64,000 nt of DNA from Salmonella enterica subsp. houtenae serovar Houten (GTDB lineage: Bacteria; Pseudomonadota; Gammaproteobacteria; Enterobacterales; Enterobacteriaceae): positions 1,302,001 to 1,366,000 of the forward strand of contig LS483478.1 of assembly GCA_900478215.1 (NCBI GenBank), given 5' to 3'. The first letter of the stretch is position 1. The number at the start of each line of letters is the position of its first letter. Below, piece after piece: positions 44,550 to 52,931 of the stretch. The notes beneath the pieces are model-generated. The model made no database searches. It was given only the letters and a program-made list of their open reading frames with translations, and was not told the origin of the DNA. The position numbers were made by a program, and so were the translations under genes.

Positions 44550-45965
44550 ATGAAAATCAAAACTCGCTTCGCGCCTAGCCCGACAGGTTATCTGCACGTT
44601 GGCGGCGCGCGTACTGCTCTTTATTCCTGGCTTTTCGCACGTCATCACGGCGGTGAATTCGTGCTGCGTATTGAAGACACCGATCTTGAGCGTTCCACGC
44701 CGGAAGCTATTGAAGCCATCATGGATGGCATGAACTGGCTGAATCTGGAATGGGACGAAGGCCCATATTTCCAGACCAAACGTTTTGATCGCTATAACGC
44801 GGTTATTGACGAGATGCTGGAGGCGGGAACAGCCTATAAATGCTACTGCTCTAAAGAACGTCTGGATGCCTTGCGTGAAGAGCAAATGGCGAAAGGCGAG
44901 AAGCCGCGCTATGACGGGCGTTGCCGTCACAGTCACGAACATCATGCCGACGATGAGCCATGCGTGGTGCGCTTTGCCAATCCACAGGACGGTTCCGTTA
45001 TTTTTGATGACCAGATCCGTGGGCCGATCGAATTCAGCAACCAGGAGCTGGACGATTTGATTATTCGCCGTACCGACGGTTCGCCGACCTACAACTTCTG
45101 TGTGGTGGTTGACGACTGGGATATGGAAATTACCCATGTGATTCGTGGCGAAGACCATATCAACAATACTCCACGCCAGATTAATATTCTGAAAGCGTTA
45201 AACGCGCCGGTGCCGATGTACGCGCACGTGTCGATGATTAACGGCGACGACGGTAAAAAGCTGTCTAAACGTCACGGTGCGGTGAGCGTGATGCAGTATC
45301 GCGATGACGGTTATCTGCCGGAAGCGTTGCTGAACTATCTGGTGCGTCTGGGCTGGTCCAGCGGCGATCAGGAGATCTTCACCCGCGAAGAGATGATCAA
45401 GCTGTTCTCCCTGAATGCTGTCAGCAAATCGGCCAGTGCATTTAACACCGATAAACTGCTGTGGCTGAACCACCACTATATCAATACGCTGGCGCCGGAA
45501 TATGTGGCGACGCATTTGCAGTGGCATATCGAGCAGGAAAATATCGACACCCGTAACGGCCCGCAGCTTGCTGAACTGGTGAAGCTGCTGGGCGAGCGCT
45601 GCAAAACTCTGAAAGAGATGGCGCAGAGCTGCCGCTACTTCTATGAAGACTTCAGCGAGTTTGACGCCGATGCGGCGAAAAAACACCTCCGCCCGGTGGC
45701 GCGTCAGCCGCTGGAAGTGGTGCGCGACAAGCTGTCGGCGATTACGGACTGGTCAGCAGAAAACGTTCATCACGCGATTCAGGCCACGGCGGATGAGCTG
45801 GAAGTGGGGATGGGTAAAGTGGGGATGCCGCTGCGTGTGGCCGTGACCGGCGCCGGGCAGTCTCCTGCGCTGGATGTCACCGTACATGCGATTGGCAAAA
45901 CCCGCAGCATTGAGCGCATCAACAAAGCGCTGGGCTTTATCGCCGAGCGTGAAAGCCAGCAGTAA
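44550..45965 (+). CDS. gltX: GltX, glutamyl-tRNA synthetase
   Basis: Charges tRNA-Glu with glutamate. The product has 471 residues and is full length. The class I motifs are visible: the HIGH-type sequence SPTGYLHVGGARTAL near residue 10 and the KMSKS-type DGKKLSKRHG near residue 235, with cysteines and histidines of the zinc-binding region around CYCSKERLDALR and CRHSHEHH. The C-terminal anticodon-binding helical domain is complete. It is transcribed away from the tRNA operon. Confidence 0.98.
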   Translation: MKIKTRFAPSPTGYLHVGGARTALYSWLFARHHGGEFVLRIEDTDLERSTPEAIEAIMDGMNWLNLEWDEGPYFQTKRFDRYNAVIDEMLEAGTAYKCYCSKERLDALREEQMAKGEKPRYDGRCRHSHEHHADDEPCVVRFANPQDGSVIFDDQIRGPIEFSNQELDDLIIRRTDGSPTYNFCVVVDDWDMEITHVIRGEDHINNTPRQINILKALNAPVPMYAHVSMINGDDGKKLSKRHGAVSVMQYRDDGYLPEALLNYLVRLGWSSGDQEIFTREEMIKLFSLNAVSKSASAFNTDKLLWLNHHYINTLAPEYVATHLQWHIEQENIDTRNGPQLAELVKLLGERCKTLKEMAQSCRYFYEDFSEFDADAAKKHLRPVARQPLEVVRDKLSAITDWSAENVHHAIQATADELEVGMGKVGMPLRVAVTGAGQSPALDVTVHAIGKTRSIERINKALGFIAERESQQ

Positions 45966-45980
45966 CGCAAGCTGAAACAG

Positions 45981-46013
45981 AATAAACGGCAGGGCAGACG
46001 CCTGCCGTTTATT
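45981..46013. terminator. Bidirectional terminator between gltX and yfeD
   Basis: AATAAACGGCAGG and CCTGCCGTTTATT form a perfect 13-base stem with a seven-base loop, between converging genes. Confidence 0.9.
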
Positions 46014-46018
46014 ATTTG

Positions 46019-46411
46019 TTAGTCCGCCTCATTGATACCTAAACGCGTCAGAAATCCGCGAATACCTTCCCGCGATAAAAACAGCGCCAGTTTTTCCTGT
46101 TCCTGAGCAGACATATTTTCAACGGCATCAATAATTTGTCGATAAGCGTGACTGTGCGCCGCGTTCGCATATTCTGCGAAAGCCTCTTCCGCCTGATAAA
46201 ACGCAGGCAGTTTGCGAAAAGCCGGAATATTGAGAATAAACTCCCGCACGCTGGCATCAATATGGATGAGCCTTGCGCGTCCGCCTTTGACACCGGGAAA
46301 TTTTTCGGTTTTCCAGTGTTGTTCTCTGATCCAGCGATTGACGGTTTGTCTGGCCACGCCGAGGCATTCAGCCAGCTCTTCAGTGGTCATTTTACTGCGT
46401 AATCTTTTCAT
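46019..46411 (-). CDS. yfeD: YfeD, DUF1323 family putative DNA-binding regulator
   Basis: A 130-residue protein with an N-terminal helix-turn-helix (TTEELAECLGVARQTVNRWI) and a conserved GVKGGRARLIHI strand. The C-terminal end (LSREGIRGFLTRLGI) matches that of YfeC, so the two are paralogues. It begins one base after the yfeC stop. Function unknown; Mu C/MerR-like DNA binding is expected from the fold. Confidence 0.9.
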   Translation of the reverse strand: MKRLRSKMTTEELAECLGVARQTVNRWIREQHWKTEKFPGVKGGRARLIHIDASVREFILNIPAFRKLPAFYQAEEAFAEYANAAHSHAYRQIIDAVENMSAQEQEKLALFLSREGIRGFLTRLGINEAD

Positions 46412-46412
46412 A

Positions 46413-46775
46413 TTATTTGCTATCGCGTATCCCTAAGCGTTGTAACAAACCGGTAATCCCTTCACGAACGAGGAGAGAGGTAAACTGTTTCTGCTCGGAT
46501 GAGGTCATCTCTTTGGCGAGCGTCATGAGCAGCGCTTCAAGCGATGCGTCGCTGGCAGGCGTGAATGCGTCTGCGTGGTGGTCAACCGAACGTTCAGCGC
46601 TACGGATATATTCACGAACCTGTTCGTTTACATGAACCAGACGGGCTTTACCGCCCTGGACGCCGGGTTTGGGCGATGTAGCCCAGCCTTCTTTCCGTAC
46701 CCATTTATTGATGGTTTGTCGGCTGTAACCGGTGAGATTAGCGAGTTCTTCTGGTGTCATCCGTTCCTTGAACAT
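46413..46775 (-). CDS. yfeC: YfeC, DUF1323 family putative DNA-binding regulator
   Basis: A 120-residue paralogue of the adjacent YfeD: helix-turn-helix TPEELANLTGYSRQTINKWV, the GVQGGKARLVHV block, and C-terminal LVREGITGLLQRLGIRDSK. The pair is a tandem duplication conserved in enterics. It is divergent from the tRNA-Ala pair. Confidence 0.9.
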   Translation of the reverse strand: MFKERMTPEELANLTGYSRQTINKWVRKEGWATSPKPGVQGGKARLVHVNEQVREYIRSAERSVDHHADAFTPASDASLEALLMTLAKEMTSSEQKQFTSLLVREGITGLLQRLGIRDSK

Positions 46776-46935
46776 AACGATTCCCTGAATAGTCGTGGGG
46801 TTAATTAGTGGTTCATTTTATAGCACCATTTTAGTCGAAACCGTGACGCGTTTAACTACTGAATGCGAGTTGTGCCGCAATGTCCTTTATTTGAATGCTT
46901 TTTCAGCGATTGAATTCGGCAAGTTCATTTTGCCG

Positions 46936-46964
46936 TTGACACATGACAAGGGAATTCATATGAT
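46936..46964 (+). promoter_or_regulatory. tRNA-Ala operon promoter
   Basis: Perfect -35 TTGACA (46936-46941), 17-base spacer, -10 TATGAT (46959-46964), followed by GC-rich GCCGCCCG, the discriminator type of stringently controlled stable RNA genes. It lies 32 bases before the first tRNA. Confidence 0.9.
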
Positions 46965-46996
46965 GCCGCCCGTCAACTCGACAAGCTTTACGTAGT

Positions 46997-47072
<76 letters not shown>

Positions 47073-47114
47073 AATTTACTCCCGATAAATTTGGCGTATA
47101 CGTAAAAGCACTAT

Positions 47115-47190
<76 letters not shown>

Positions 47191-47197
47191 ACATTCA

Positions 47198-47230
47198 AAC
47201 CCTCGCTGAAAAGCGGGGGTTTTTGCTTTT
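47198..47230 (+). terminator. Terminator after the tRNA-Ala pair
   Basis: CCCTCGCT-GAAA-AGCGGGGG hairpin followed by TTTTTGCTTTT. Confidence 0.85.
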
Positions 47231-47366
47231 TGTCACAAAATTTATGGCGTCTGATCTGTCCTTCACGTACGTTTGTTTGCCGCTGCTTTTGCTGTCAATA
47301 TGAGCTTTTGTTAGATTGCTTCATAATGCGAATATACTTATTATTCATGCGTCTTAATATAATGAT

Positions 47367-49571
47367 GTGAGCATTAAAGTAATGCCGGGTAATTGTAACG
47401 TATTAAAAAATATAAAAATATTTTTAGTGGCTCTCTGCCTGACCGTTCCGGCTATTCTGCTATCCCGTCTCATTTCTCCCCGCGCCATAATTGATTCCAG
47501 CTATATCTTTCTGGCCTGGCTACCGCTCTGCGTCATGTTTGCCGTTCTGTTCTTATTTGGCCGCCGCGGCGTCGCGCCGATGGTAGGCGGAATGATGTTG
47601 ACTAATGAATGGAATTTTCATTTACCGCTGCCGCAGGCGATAGTGCTGCTATTTTGCCAGACGTTCCCCGTGTTGCTGGTTTGCGCCATCGTACGTTGGC
47701 AGTTGGGCGCGCGCTGGCGCTACGGCATACCCAACCAGGGCATCTGGCTACGCGTCTTCTGGCTAGGGTTAATGACGCCGTTCGGCATAAAAATCAGTAT
47801 GCATCTGGCGGGGCACTACCTGGCTTTCCCGGTGACCATATCTACCTTCTTTGGTACCGGCACTGCGATTTTCTCGATTGTCGATCTATTGAGTCTGATT
47901 TCTGCTGCGCTTATTTTTACCCTCTTTTTCTATTATCCGCTGCGGATGGTAGTCAGCCCGCACTATATTCGTATTTTCTGGCGGAGGGATATTGCCCCTT
48001 ATCTCGCCAAAGAAAAGCGCCTGTTTACGCTTCTCTGGTTGGCGACTCTGGCGACGCTATTAGCGGTGCTGTGTACGCCTTTCGAGACACAGTATATTGC
48101 GGGTTATCTGGTGCCAGTCCTGTTCATTGGATTTACCCTCGGCGTGGGGAAAATCAGTTATCCGCTGTTGAATTTTAGTTGGGCTCTCACTGCGCTGTTC
48201 CTGCTTAGCTATAACCGCAATTTTCTGCAGGGCGTGGGCTCAGAATATTCGCTAGCATTTATCCTTTCAGTTCTCATTTCTTTTAGTATTTGTTTGTTAT
48301 ACATGGCGCGGATTAATCATCGCAGCGAATGGTTGAATCGACAATGGCACTCGCAGGCATTGACCGATCCGTTGACGCAACTGCCTAACCTACGTGCGCT
48401 GGAGCAGTTTCTTTTACAGGATGCCGGGCAAAGCGTGTGTTATTTACGCATGGAAAATCTGGAATTTCTGAGCCGCCATTACGGTATGCTGATGCGCGTT
48501 CATTGCGAACGCGAGGTGTTTCGCACCTTGCAGCCGCTGCTGCTGGAAAAGGAGAAAATTTTCCATCTGCCGGGCAGTGAATTATTGCTGGTACTGACGG
48601 GACCGGAGACTGAAGCCCGCCTGCAATATATGCTCAATGTGCTTAATAATCGCAAAATTTACTGGAACAATAACGGTCTGGATATGGAGTACGGCGCATC
48701 GTGGGGAACGTTTGATGGTCGCCAGGAAACCTTACAACCGCTGTTGGGTCAGCTAAGCTGGCTGGCGGAGCAATCCTGTTCGCATCGTCGGGTGCTTTCA
48801 CTAACCCATAGTATTGAAGCCGCTTCTGGTCAGACTACTGAGCGGGTGCTGCGGTTGCAGAAAATCCGTCTGGCGCTGGAGCGCGGCGCGCTTGTTTTGT
48901 ATGCACAACCCATTCGCGACGCGCAGGGAAAAGGGTATGACGAGATTCTGACGCGGCTCAGATGCGACGACGGTATCATGATGCCGAATCAGTTCATTCC
49001 ACTTATCGCCCAGTTTAACCTGAGCGTACGGTTCGATATGCAGGTGGTGGAAGCGCTTCTGCAATGGCTGTCCGCGCATCCTTCGGCGGAGCAGGGGGCG
49101 CGATTCTCGGTTAATCTGATGCCGCTGACGCTGCTACAAAAAGAGACGGCGCCGCGCATTATTCAGTGCTTTAAACGCTATGGCGTCCTGCCTGCTTCGG
49201 TCATCATCGAAATTACTGAAGAACAGGCCTTTTCTCATTCCGAAATCAGTATGCACAATATCAACCAACTGCGTAAGTTTGGCCTAAAAATCGCAATTGA
49301 TGATTTCGGCACCGGTTATGCAAACTATGAACGGCTAAAACGCCTCAAGGCGGACATCATTAAAATCGACGGTTGCTTCGTAAAAGATATTCTGACGGAC
49401 TCCCTGGATGCGATGATCGTGAAATCAATCACTGATTTAGCGAAAGCGAAATCGTTGAGCGTCGTGGCTGAGTTTGTTGAAACGCCTGCGCAGCGCGATC
49501 TGCTATTGCAGCTTGGCGTACACAGTTTGCAGGGGTATCTGATTGGCCGCCCGCGCCCGTTAGGCAAATAA
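47367..49571 (+). CDS. yfeA: YfeA (PdeA), membrane-bound EAL-domain protein
   Basis: A 734-residue protein: an N-terminal MASE1-like sensor of about eight transmembrane helices (to about 310), a degenerate GGDEF domain (PGSEL in place of GGDEF, so no cyclase activity expected), and a C-terminal EAL domain with EIL at the EAL site (YDEILTRL) plus intact EITEEQ, IDDFGTGYANY and VAEFVET. c-di-GMP phosphodiesterase activity is therefore plausible. The start is GTG 47367; ATG 47382 is an alternative. Its stop is close to a terminator shared with nupC. Confidence 0.92.
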   Translation: MSIKVMPGNCNVLKNIKIFLVALCLTVPAILLSRLISPRAIIDSSYIFLAWLPLCVMFAVLFLFGRRGVAPMVGGMMLTNEWNFHLPLPQAIVLLFCQTFPVLLVCAIVRWQLGARWRYGIPNQGIWLRVFWLGLMTPFGIKISMHLAGHYLAFPVTISTFFGTGTAIFSIVDLLSLISAALIFTLFFYYPLRMVVSPHYIRIFWRRDIAPYLAKEKRLFTLLWLATLATLLAVLCTPFETQYIAGYLVPVLFIGFTLGVGKISYPLLNFSWALTALFLLSYNRNFLQGVGSEYSLAFILSVLISFSICLLYMARINHRSEWLNRQWHSQALTDPLTQLPNLRALEQFLLQDAGQSVCYLRMENLEFLSRHYGMLMRVHCEREVFRTLQPLLLEKEKIFHLPGSELLLVLTGPETEARLQYMLNVLNNRKIYWNNNGLDMEYGASWGTFDGRQETLQPLLGQLSWLAEQSCSHRRVLSLTHSIEAASGQTTERVLRLQKIRLALERGALVLYAQPIRDAQGKGYDEILTRLRCDDGIMMPNQFIPLIAQFNLSVRFDMQVVEALLQWLSAHPSAEQGARFSVNLMPLTLLQKETAPRIIQCFKRYGVLPASVIIEITEEQAFSHSEISMHNINQLRKFGLKIAIDDFGTGYANYERLKRLKADIIKIDGCFVKDILTDSLDAMIVKSITDLAKAKSLSVVAEFVETPAQRDLLLQLGVHSLQGYLIGRPRPLGK

Positions 49572-49577
49572 GCGGCA

Positions 49578-49606
49578 TAAAAAAACCGGGGATAGCTCCC
49601 CGGTTT
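49578..49606. terminator. Bidirectional terminator between yfeA and nupC
   Basis: AAACCGGGGA-TAGC-TCCCCGGTTT, a perfect 10-base stem with A-run and T-rich ends, between converging genes. Confidence 0.9.
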
Positions 49607-49623
49607 CTGCATTAAACGCTGAC

Positions 49624-50826
49624 TTACAGGACCAGTGCCGCGATAGAGGCGGACAGTACGCTCACCAGCGTAGAACCGTAAACCAGTTTCAGACCAAAAC
49701 GGGAAACCACGTTGCCTTGCTCTTCGTTCAGGCCTTTAATCGCGCCCGCGATAATACCGATGGAAGAGAAGTTCGCGAAGGACACCAGGAAGACGGAGAT
49801 AATGCCTTCAGCGCGCGGAGAGAGGGTAGAGGCGATTTTCTGCAGATCCATCATCGCCACGAATTCGTTGGAAACCAGTTTGGTCGCCATGATACTTCCT
49901 ACCTGTAGCGCTTCACTGGACGGTACGCCCATCACCCACGCTACCGGATAGAAGATGTAACCCAGAATGCCCTGGAAGGAGATGCTGTAGCCGAACCAAC
50001 CGGTAACCGTTGCGAACAGCGCGTTCAGCGCCGCGATCAGCGCGATGAAGCCGATCAGCATCGCCGCGACGATAATCGCTACTTTAAAACCTGCCAGAAT
50101 GTACTCGCCCAGCATTTCGAAGAAACTTTGGCCTTCATGCAGGTTCGACATCTGAATATTTTCTTCGCTGGCATCCACGCGGTATGGGTTGATCAGCGAC
50201 AGAACGATAAAGGTGCTGAACATGTTCAGAACCAGCGCTGCGACCACATATTTAGGGTCCAGCATCGTCATATATGCGCCCACGATAGACATGGAAACGG
50301 TAGACATTGCGGTCGCCGCCATGGTGTACATGCGGTTACGGGACATTTTGCCGAGGATATCTTTATAAGCGATAAAGTTCTCAGACTGGCCCAGGATCAG
50401 CGAGCTGACGGCGTTAAAAGACTCCAGTTTGCCCATACCGTTTACTTTGGACAGCAGGAAACCAATCGCGCGGATGACCACTGGCAGAACGCGGATATGC
50501 TGGAGAATACCGATCAACGCGGAAATAAAGACGATCGGGCACAATACTTTCAGGAAGAAGAACGCCAAACCTTGATCGTTCATACTGCCGAAGACGAAGT
50601 TTGTCCCTTCGTTGGCGAATCCGAGCAGTTTTTCAAACATCTCGGAGAAACCTTTGACGAAGCCAAGGCCAACATCAGAGTTCAGGAAGAACCAGGCCAG
50701 TAACAATTCGATAACAAGTAACTGAATGACGTAACGAATGCGAATTTTTTTACGGTCGCTGCTAACCAGCAGCGCGAGTGCCGCAACAACGGCAAGCGCC
50801 AGGACAAAATGAAGGACGCGGTCCAT
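49624..50826 (-). CDS. nupC: NupC, nucleoside:proton symporter
   Basis: A 400-residue concentrative nucleoside transporter in the inner membrane importing pyrimidine nucleosides and adenosine. Family motifs visible: GQSENFIAYKDILGKMSRNR, TMAATAMSTVSMSIVGAYM and FVSFANFSSIGIIAGAIKGL. A TGTGA-N6-TCAAA half-conserved CRP-like site lies at 50922-50937 in the upstream region, in line with its known CRP/CytR control. Confidence 0.97.
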   Translation of the reverse strand: MDRVLHFVLALAVVAALALLVSSDRKKIRIRYVIQLLVIELLLAWFFLNSDVGLGFVKGFSEMFEKLLGFANEGTNFVFGSMNDQGLAFFFLKVLCPIVFISALIGILQHIRVLPVVIRAIGFLLSKVNGMGKLESFNAVSSLILGQSENFIAYKDILGKMSRNRMYTMAATAMSTVSMSIVGAYMTMLDPKYVVAALVLNMFSTFIVLSLINPYRVDASEENIQMSNLHEGQSFFEMLGEYILAGFKVAIIVAAMLIGFIALIAALNALFATVTGWFGYSISFQGILGYIFYPVAWVMGVPSSEALQVGSIMATKLVSNEFVAMMDLQKIASTLSPRAEGIISVFLVSFANFSSIGIIAGAIKGLNEEQGNVVSRFGLKLVYGSTLVSVLSASIAALVL

Positions 50827-50921
50827 GTTTGCTCCAAATTTGAGGCAGGTTTAATTTTCGTGCACATTCTATGAAACAGATATAAAGAAAACGAGATCCA
50901 GCACACATTATGATAAGGAGC

Positions 50922-50937
50922 TGTGACGAGATTCAAA
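50922..50937. promoter_or_regulatory. Candidate CRP site upstream of nupC
   Basis: TGTGA-CGAGAT-TCAAA resembles the CRP consensus (one arm perfect, the other degenerate), about 95 bases before the nupC start. Confidence 0.5.
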
Positions 50938-51009
50938 ATTAGTGATCTGTAATACACTTTCATTGTGCTGAATATGAAAATGAAAAGTTATATCAATATG
51001 CTAATCTTG

Positions 51010-51053
51010 TAATGGTAAGTCAAACTGTTCTTAATGGTAAGTCAAACTGTTCT
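51010..51053 (+). repeat. Perfect 22-bp tandem duplication in the nupC-mntH intergenic region
   Basis: 51010-51031 and 51032-51053 are identical (each begins TAATGGTAAGTC and ends AACTGTTCT), head-to-tail with no gap. Confidence 0.97.
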
Positions 51054-51126
51054 GATGCAGATCGTCATTGTATCGCGCTATCGTTTCACACTATCACTGT
51101 AATCATCCGTATCCATTGAAATGCAC

Positions 51127-51143
51127 TTGATAATCATTATCAA
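51127..51143. promoter_or_regulatory. Fur box of mntH
   Basis: TTGATAATCATTATCAA is a perfect 17-base palindrome with the Fur consensus, 46 bases before the mntH ATG; it matches known iron repression of mntH. Confidence 0.85.
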
Positions 51144-51157
51144 TGAACATAGCATGA

Positions 51158-51177
51158 AATATAGCAAAGGCTATGTT
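51158..51177. promoter_or_regulatory. MntR box of mntH
   Basis: AATATAGCAAAGGCTATGTT, an imperfect palindrome matching the known MntR operator of Salmonella mntH, between the Fur box and the start codon. Confidence 0.8.
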
Positions 51178-51189
51178 TTTGAGGCAAAA

Positions 51190-52431
51190 ATGACTGATAA
51201 TCGCGTAGAGAATAGCAGCGGACGGGCGGCGCGTAAGCTAAGGCTTGCATTAATGGGACCTGCGTTCATTGCCGCGATTGGTTATATCGATCCCGGTAAC
51301 TTCGCGACCAATATTCAGGCCGGCGCCAGCTTTGGCTATCAGCTACTCTGGGTGGTGGTATGGGCGAACCTGATGGCAATGTTGATTCAAATCCTCTCGG
51401 CAAAGCTTGGGATCGCCACGGGCAAGAATCTGGCGGAGCAAATTCGTGACCATTATCCGCGCCCGGTGGTCTGGTTTTACTGGGTGCAGGCGGAAATCAT
51501 CGCGATGGCCACCGATTTAGCTGAATTTATCGGCGCGGCAATTGGCTTTAAGCTGATTCTCGGCGTCTCTTTATTACAGGGCGCGGTATTGACCGGTATC
51601 GCGACGTTTCTGATTTTAATGTTACAGCGCCGCGGTCAAAAACCGCTTGAAAAAGTCATCGGCGGTTTACTGCTCTTTGTCGCCGCCGCTTACATTGTGG
51701 AGCTCTTTTTCTCTCAGCCTGATATAGCGCAGCTCGGCAAAGGTATGATTGTCCCGGCGCTACCGAACTCGGAAGCCGTATTCTTAGCTGCCGGCGTGCT
51801 TGGCGCGACGATTATGCCGCACGTGATTTATCTGCACTCGTCATTAACGCAGCATCTGCATGGCGGAACGCGGCAACAACGGTATTCAGCAACGAAATGG
51901 GATGTCGCCATTGCCATGACGATTGCCGGTTTTGTCAATCTGGCAATGATGGCGACCGCCGCGGCAGCGTTTCATTTTAGCGGCCACACCGGCATCGCCG
52001 ATCTCGATCAGGCATACCTGACGCTGGAACCGTTGCTCAGCCATGCGGCGGCAACGGTGTTTGGTCTTAGTCTGGTAGCGGCAGGGCTTTCCTCCACCGT
52101 GGTAGGGACCCTGGCGGGGCAGGTGGTGATGCAAGGATTTGTCCGTTTTCACATTCCGCTGTGGGTACGGCGCACCATTACCATGCTGCCCTCATTTATT
52201 GTGATTTTGATGGGGCTGGACCCTACCCGAATACTGGTGATGAGCCAGGTGCTGCTGAGTTTTGGTATTGCGCTGGCGCTGGTGCCGCTCCTGATTTTCA
52301 CCAGTAACCACACGCTGATGGGTGAGTTGGTGAATACGCGCCGGGTAAAACAGGTTGGCTGGATAATTGTCGTGCTGGTCGTCGCCCTGAATATCTGGTT
52401 ACTGGTTGGAACGGTGATAGGGTTGTCATAA
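51190..52431 (+). CDS. mntH: MntH, Nramp-family manganese/proton symporter
   Basis: A 413-residue inner-membrane Mn2+ importer (Nramp1 relative), important for peroxide resistance and survival in macrophages. The metal-site motifs are intact: GYIDPGNFATNIQAG in helix 1 and IMPHVIYLHSSL in helix 6. The ATG at 51190 (MTDNRVENSSGRA) fits the family; the longer frame to 51121 runs through both operators and is rejected. Fur and MntR operators lie upstream. Confidence 0.97.
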   Translation: MTDNRVENSSGRAARKLRLALMGPAFIAAIGYIDPGNFATNIQAGASFGYQLLWVVVWANLMAMLIQILSAKLGIATGKNLAEQIRDHYPRPVVWFYWVQAEIIAMATDLAEFIGAAIGFKLILGVSLLQGAVLTGIATFLILMLQRRGQKPLEKVIGGLLLFVAAAYIVELFFSQPDIAQLGKGMIVPALPNSEAVFLAAGVLGATIMPHVIYLHSSLTQHLHGGTRQQRYSATKWDVAIAMTIAGFVNLAMMATAAAAFHFSGHTGIADLDQAYLTLEPLLSHAAATVFGLSLVAAGLSSTVVGTLAGQVVMQGFVRFHIPLWVRRTITMLPSFIVILMGLDPTRILVMSQVLLSFGIALALVPLLIFTSNHTLMGELVNTRRVKQVGWIIVVLVVALNIWLLVGTVIGLS

Positions 52432-52448
52432 AGATCGAAAGAAAGCAG

Positions 52449-52479
52449 GCCCGATGCGTTGGCGTCATCGGGCTGTTAT
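52449..52479. terminator. Probable terminator between mntH and ypeC
   Basis: GCCCGATG and CATCGGGC form an eight-base stem between converging genes, with a modest T-rich 3' side. Confidence 0.65.
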
Positions 52480-52491
52480 TCAGCAGGAGGC

Positions 52492-52818
52492 TTAGTGGTG
52501 ATGTTTATGACCCCGGCCTCGCCCGCGATGATCGTCACGATCGCGCCAGCCTTCCCGATAACCGCGTTCATATGCTTTCTGCTTATCCCAGCCGCGATGA
52601 TAGCCGTTATCATGGCGCCACCAGCGATTTTTACGCCATTCATAATGGTTGTGCCAGTAATCCCGATCGCGCCAGCGACCGCCGTCCCAGTAGTTACCGT
52701 AATCATCGCGATCGCCAATCTGTAATTTTATTGAGGGCAACAGGGTGATTTCACCCGCACTCGCGGCAAGCGGTGTAAAAGCCAGCAAGGCTGCCGCCAG
52801 AATCAGTGACCTGAACAT
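52492..52818 (-). CDS. ypeC: YpeC, small periplasmic DUF2502 protein
   Basis: A 108-residue secreted protein: Sec signal MFRSLILAAALLAFTPLAAS with cleavage after residue 21, then a mature part very rich in Arg, Trp, Tyr, Asp and His (DGGRWRDRDYWHNHYEWR) with a histidine tail HKHHH that could bind metal. Its neighbour is the manganese importer gene mntH. Function unknown. The order mntH-ypeC-yfeO in E. coli supports the name. Confidence 0.88.
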   Translation of the reverse strand: MFRSLILAAALLAFTPLAASAGEITLLPSIKLQIGDRDDYGNYWDGGRWRDRDYWHNHYEWRKNRWWRHDNGYHRGWDKQKAYERGYREGWRDRDDHRGRGRGHKHHH

Positions 52819-52931
52819 ACTTTCTCTCCTTCACGATCGAGCCGTAACCGGTCTGTTAATGCAATATTACAAAGCAGTAAAGATTTGTTTCATCGCCTTA
52901 ACTCTTAAATCATGAAGGAGCGCATTTTTTG

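Noticed and set aside
46795..46995. ORF upstream of the tRNA-Ala genes
   Set aside because: It spans the perfect tRNA promoter and discriminator; non-coding.
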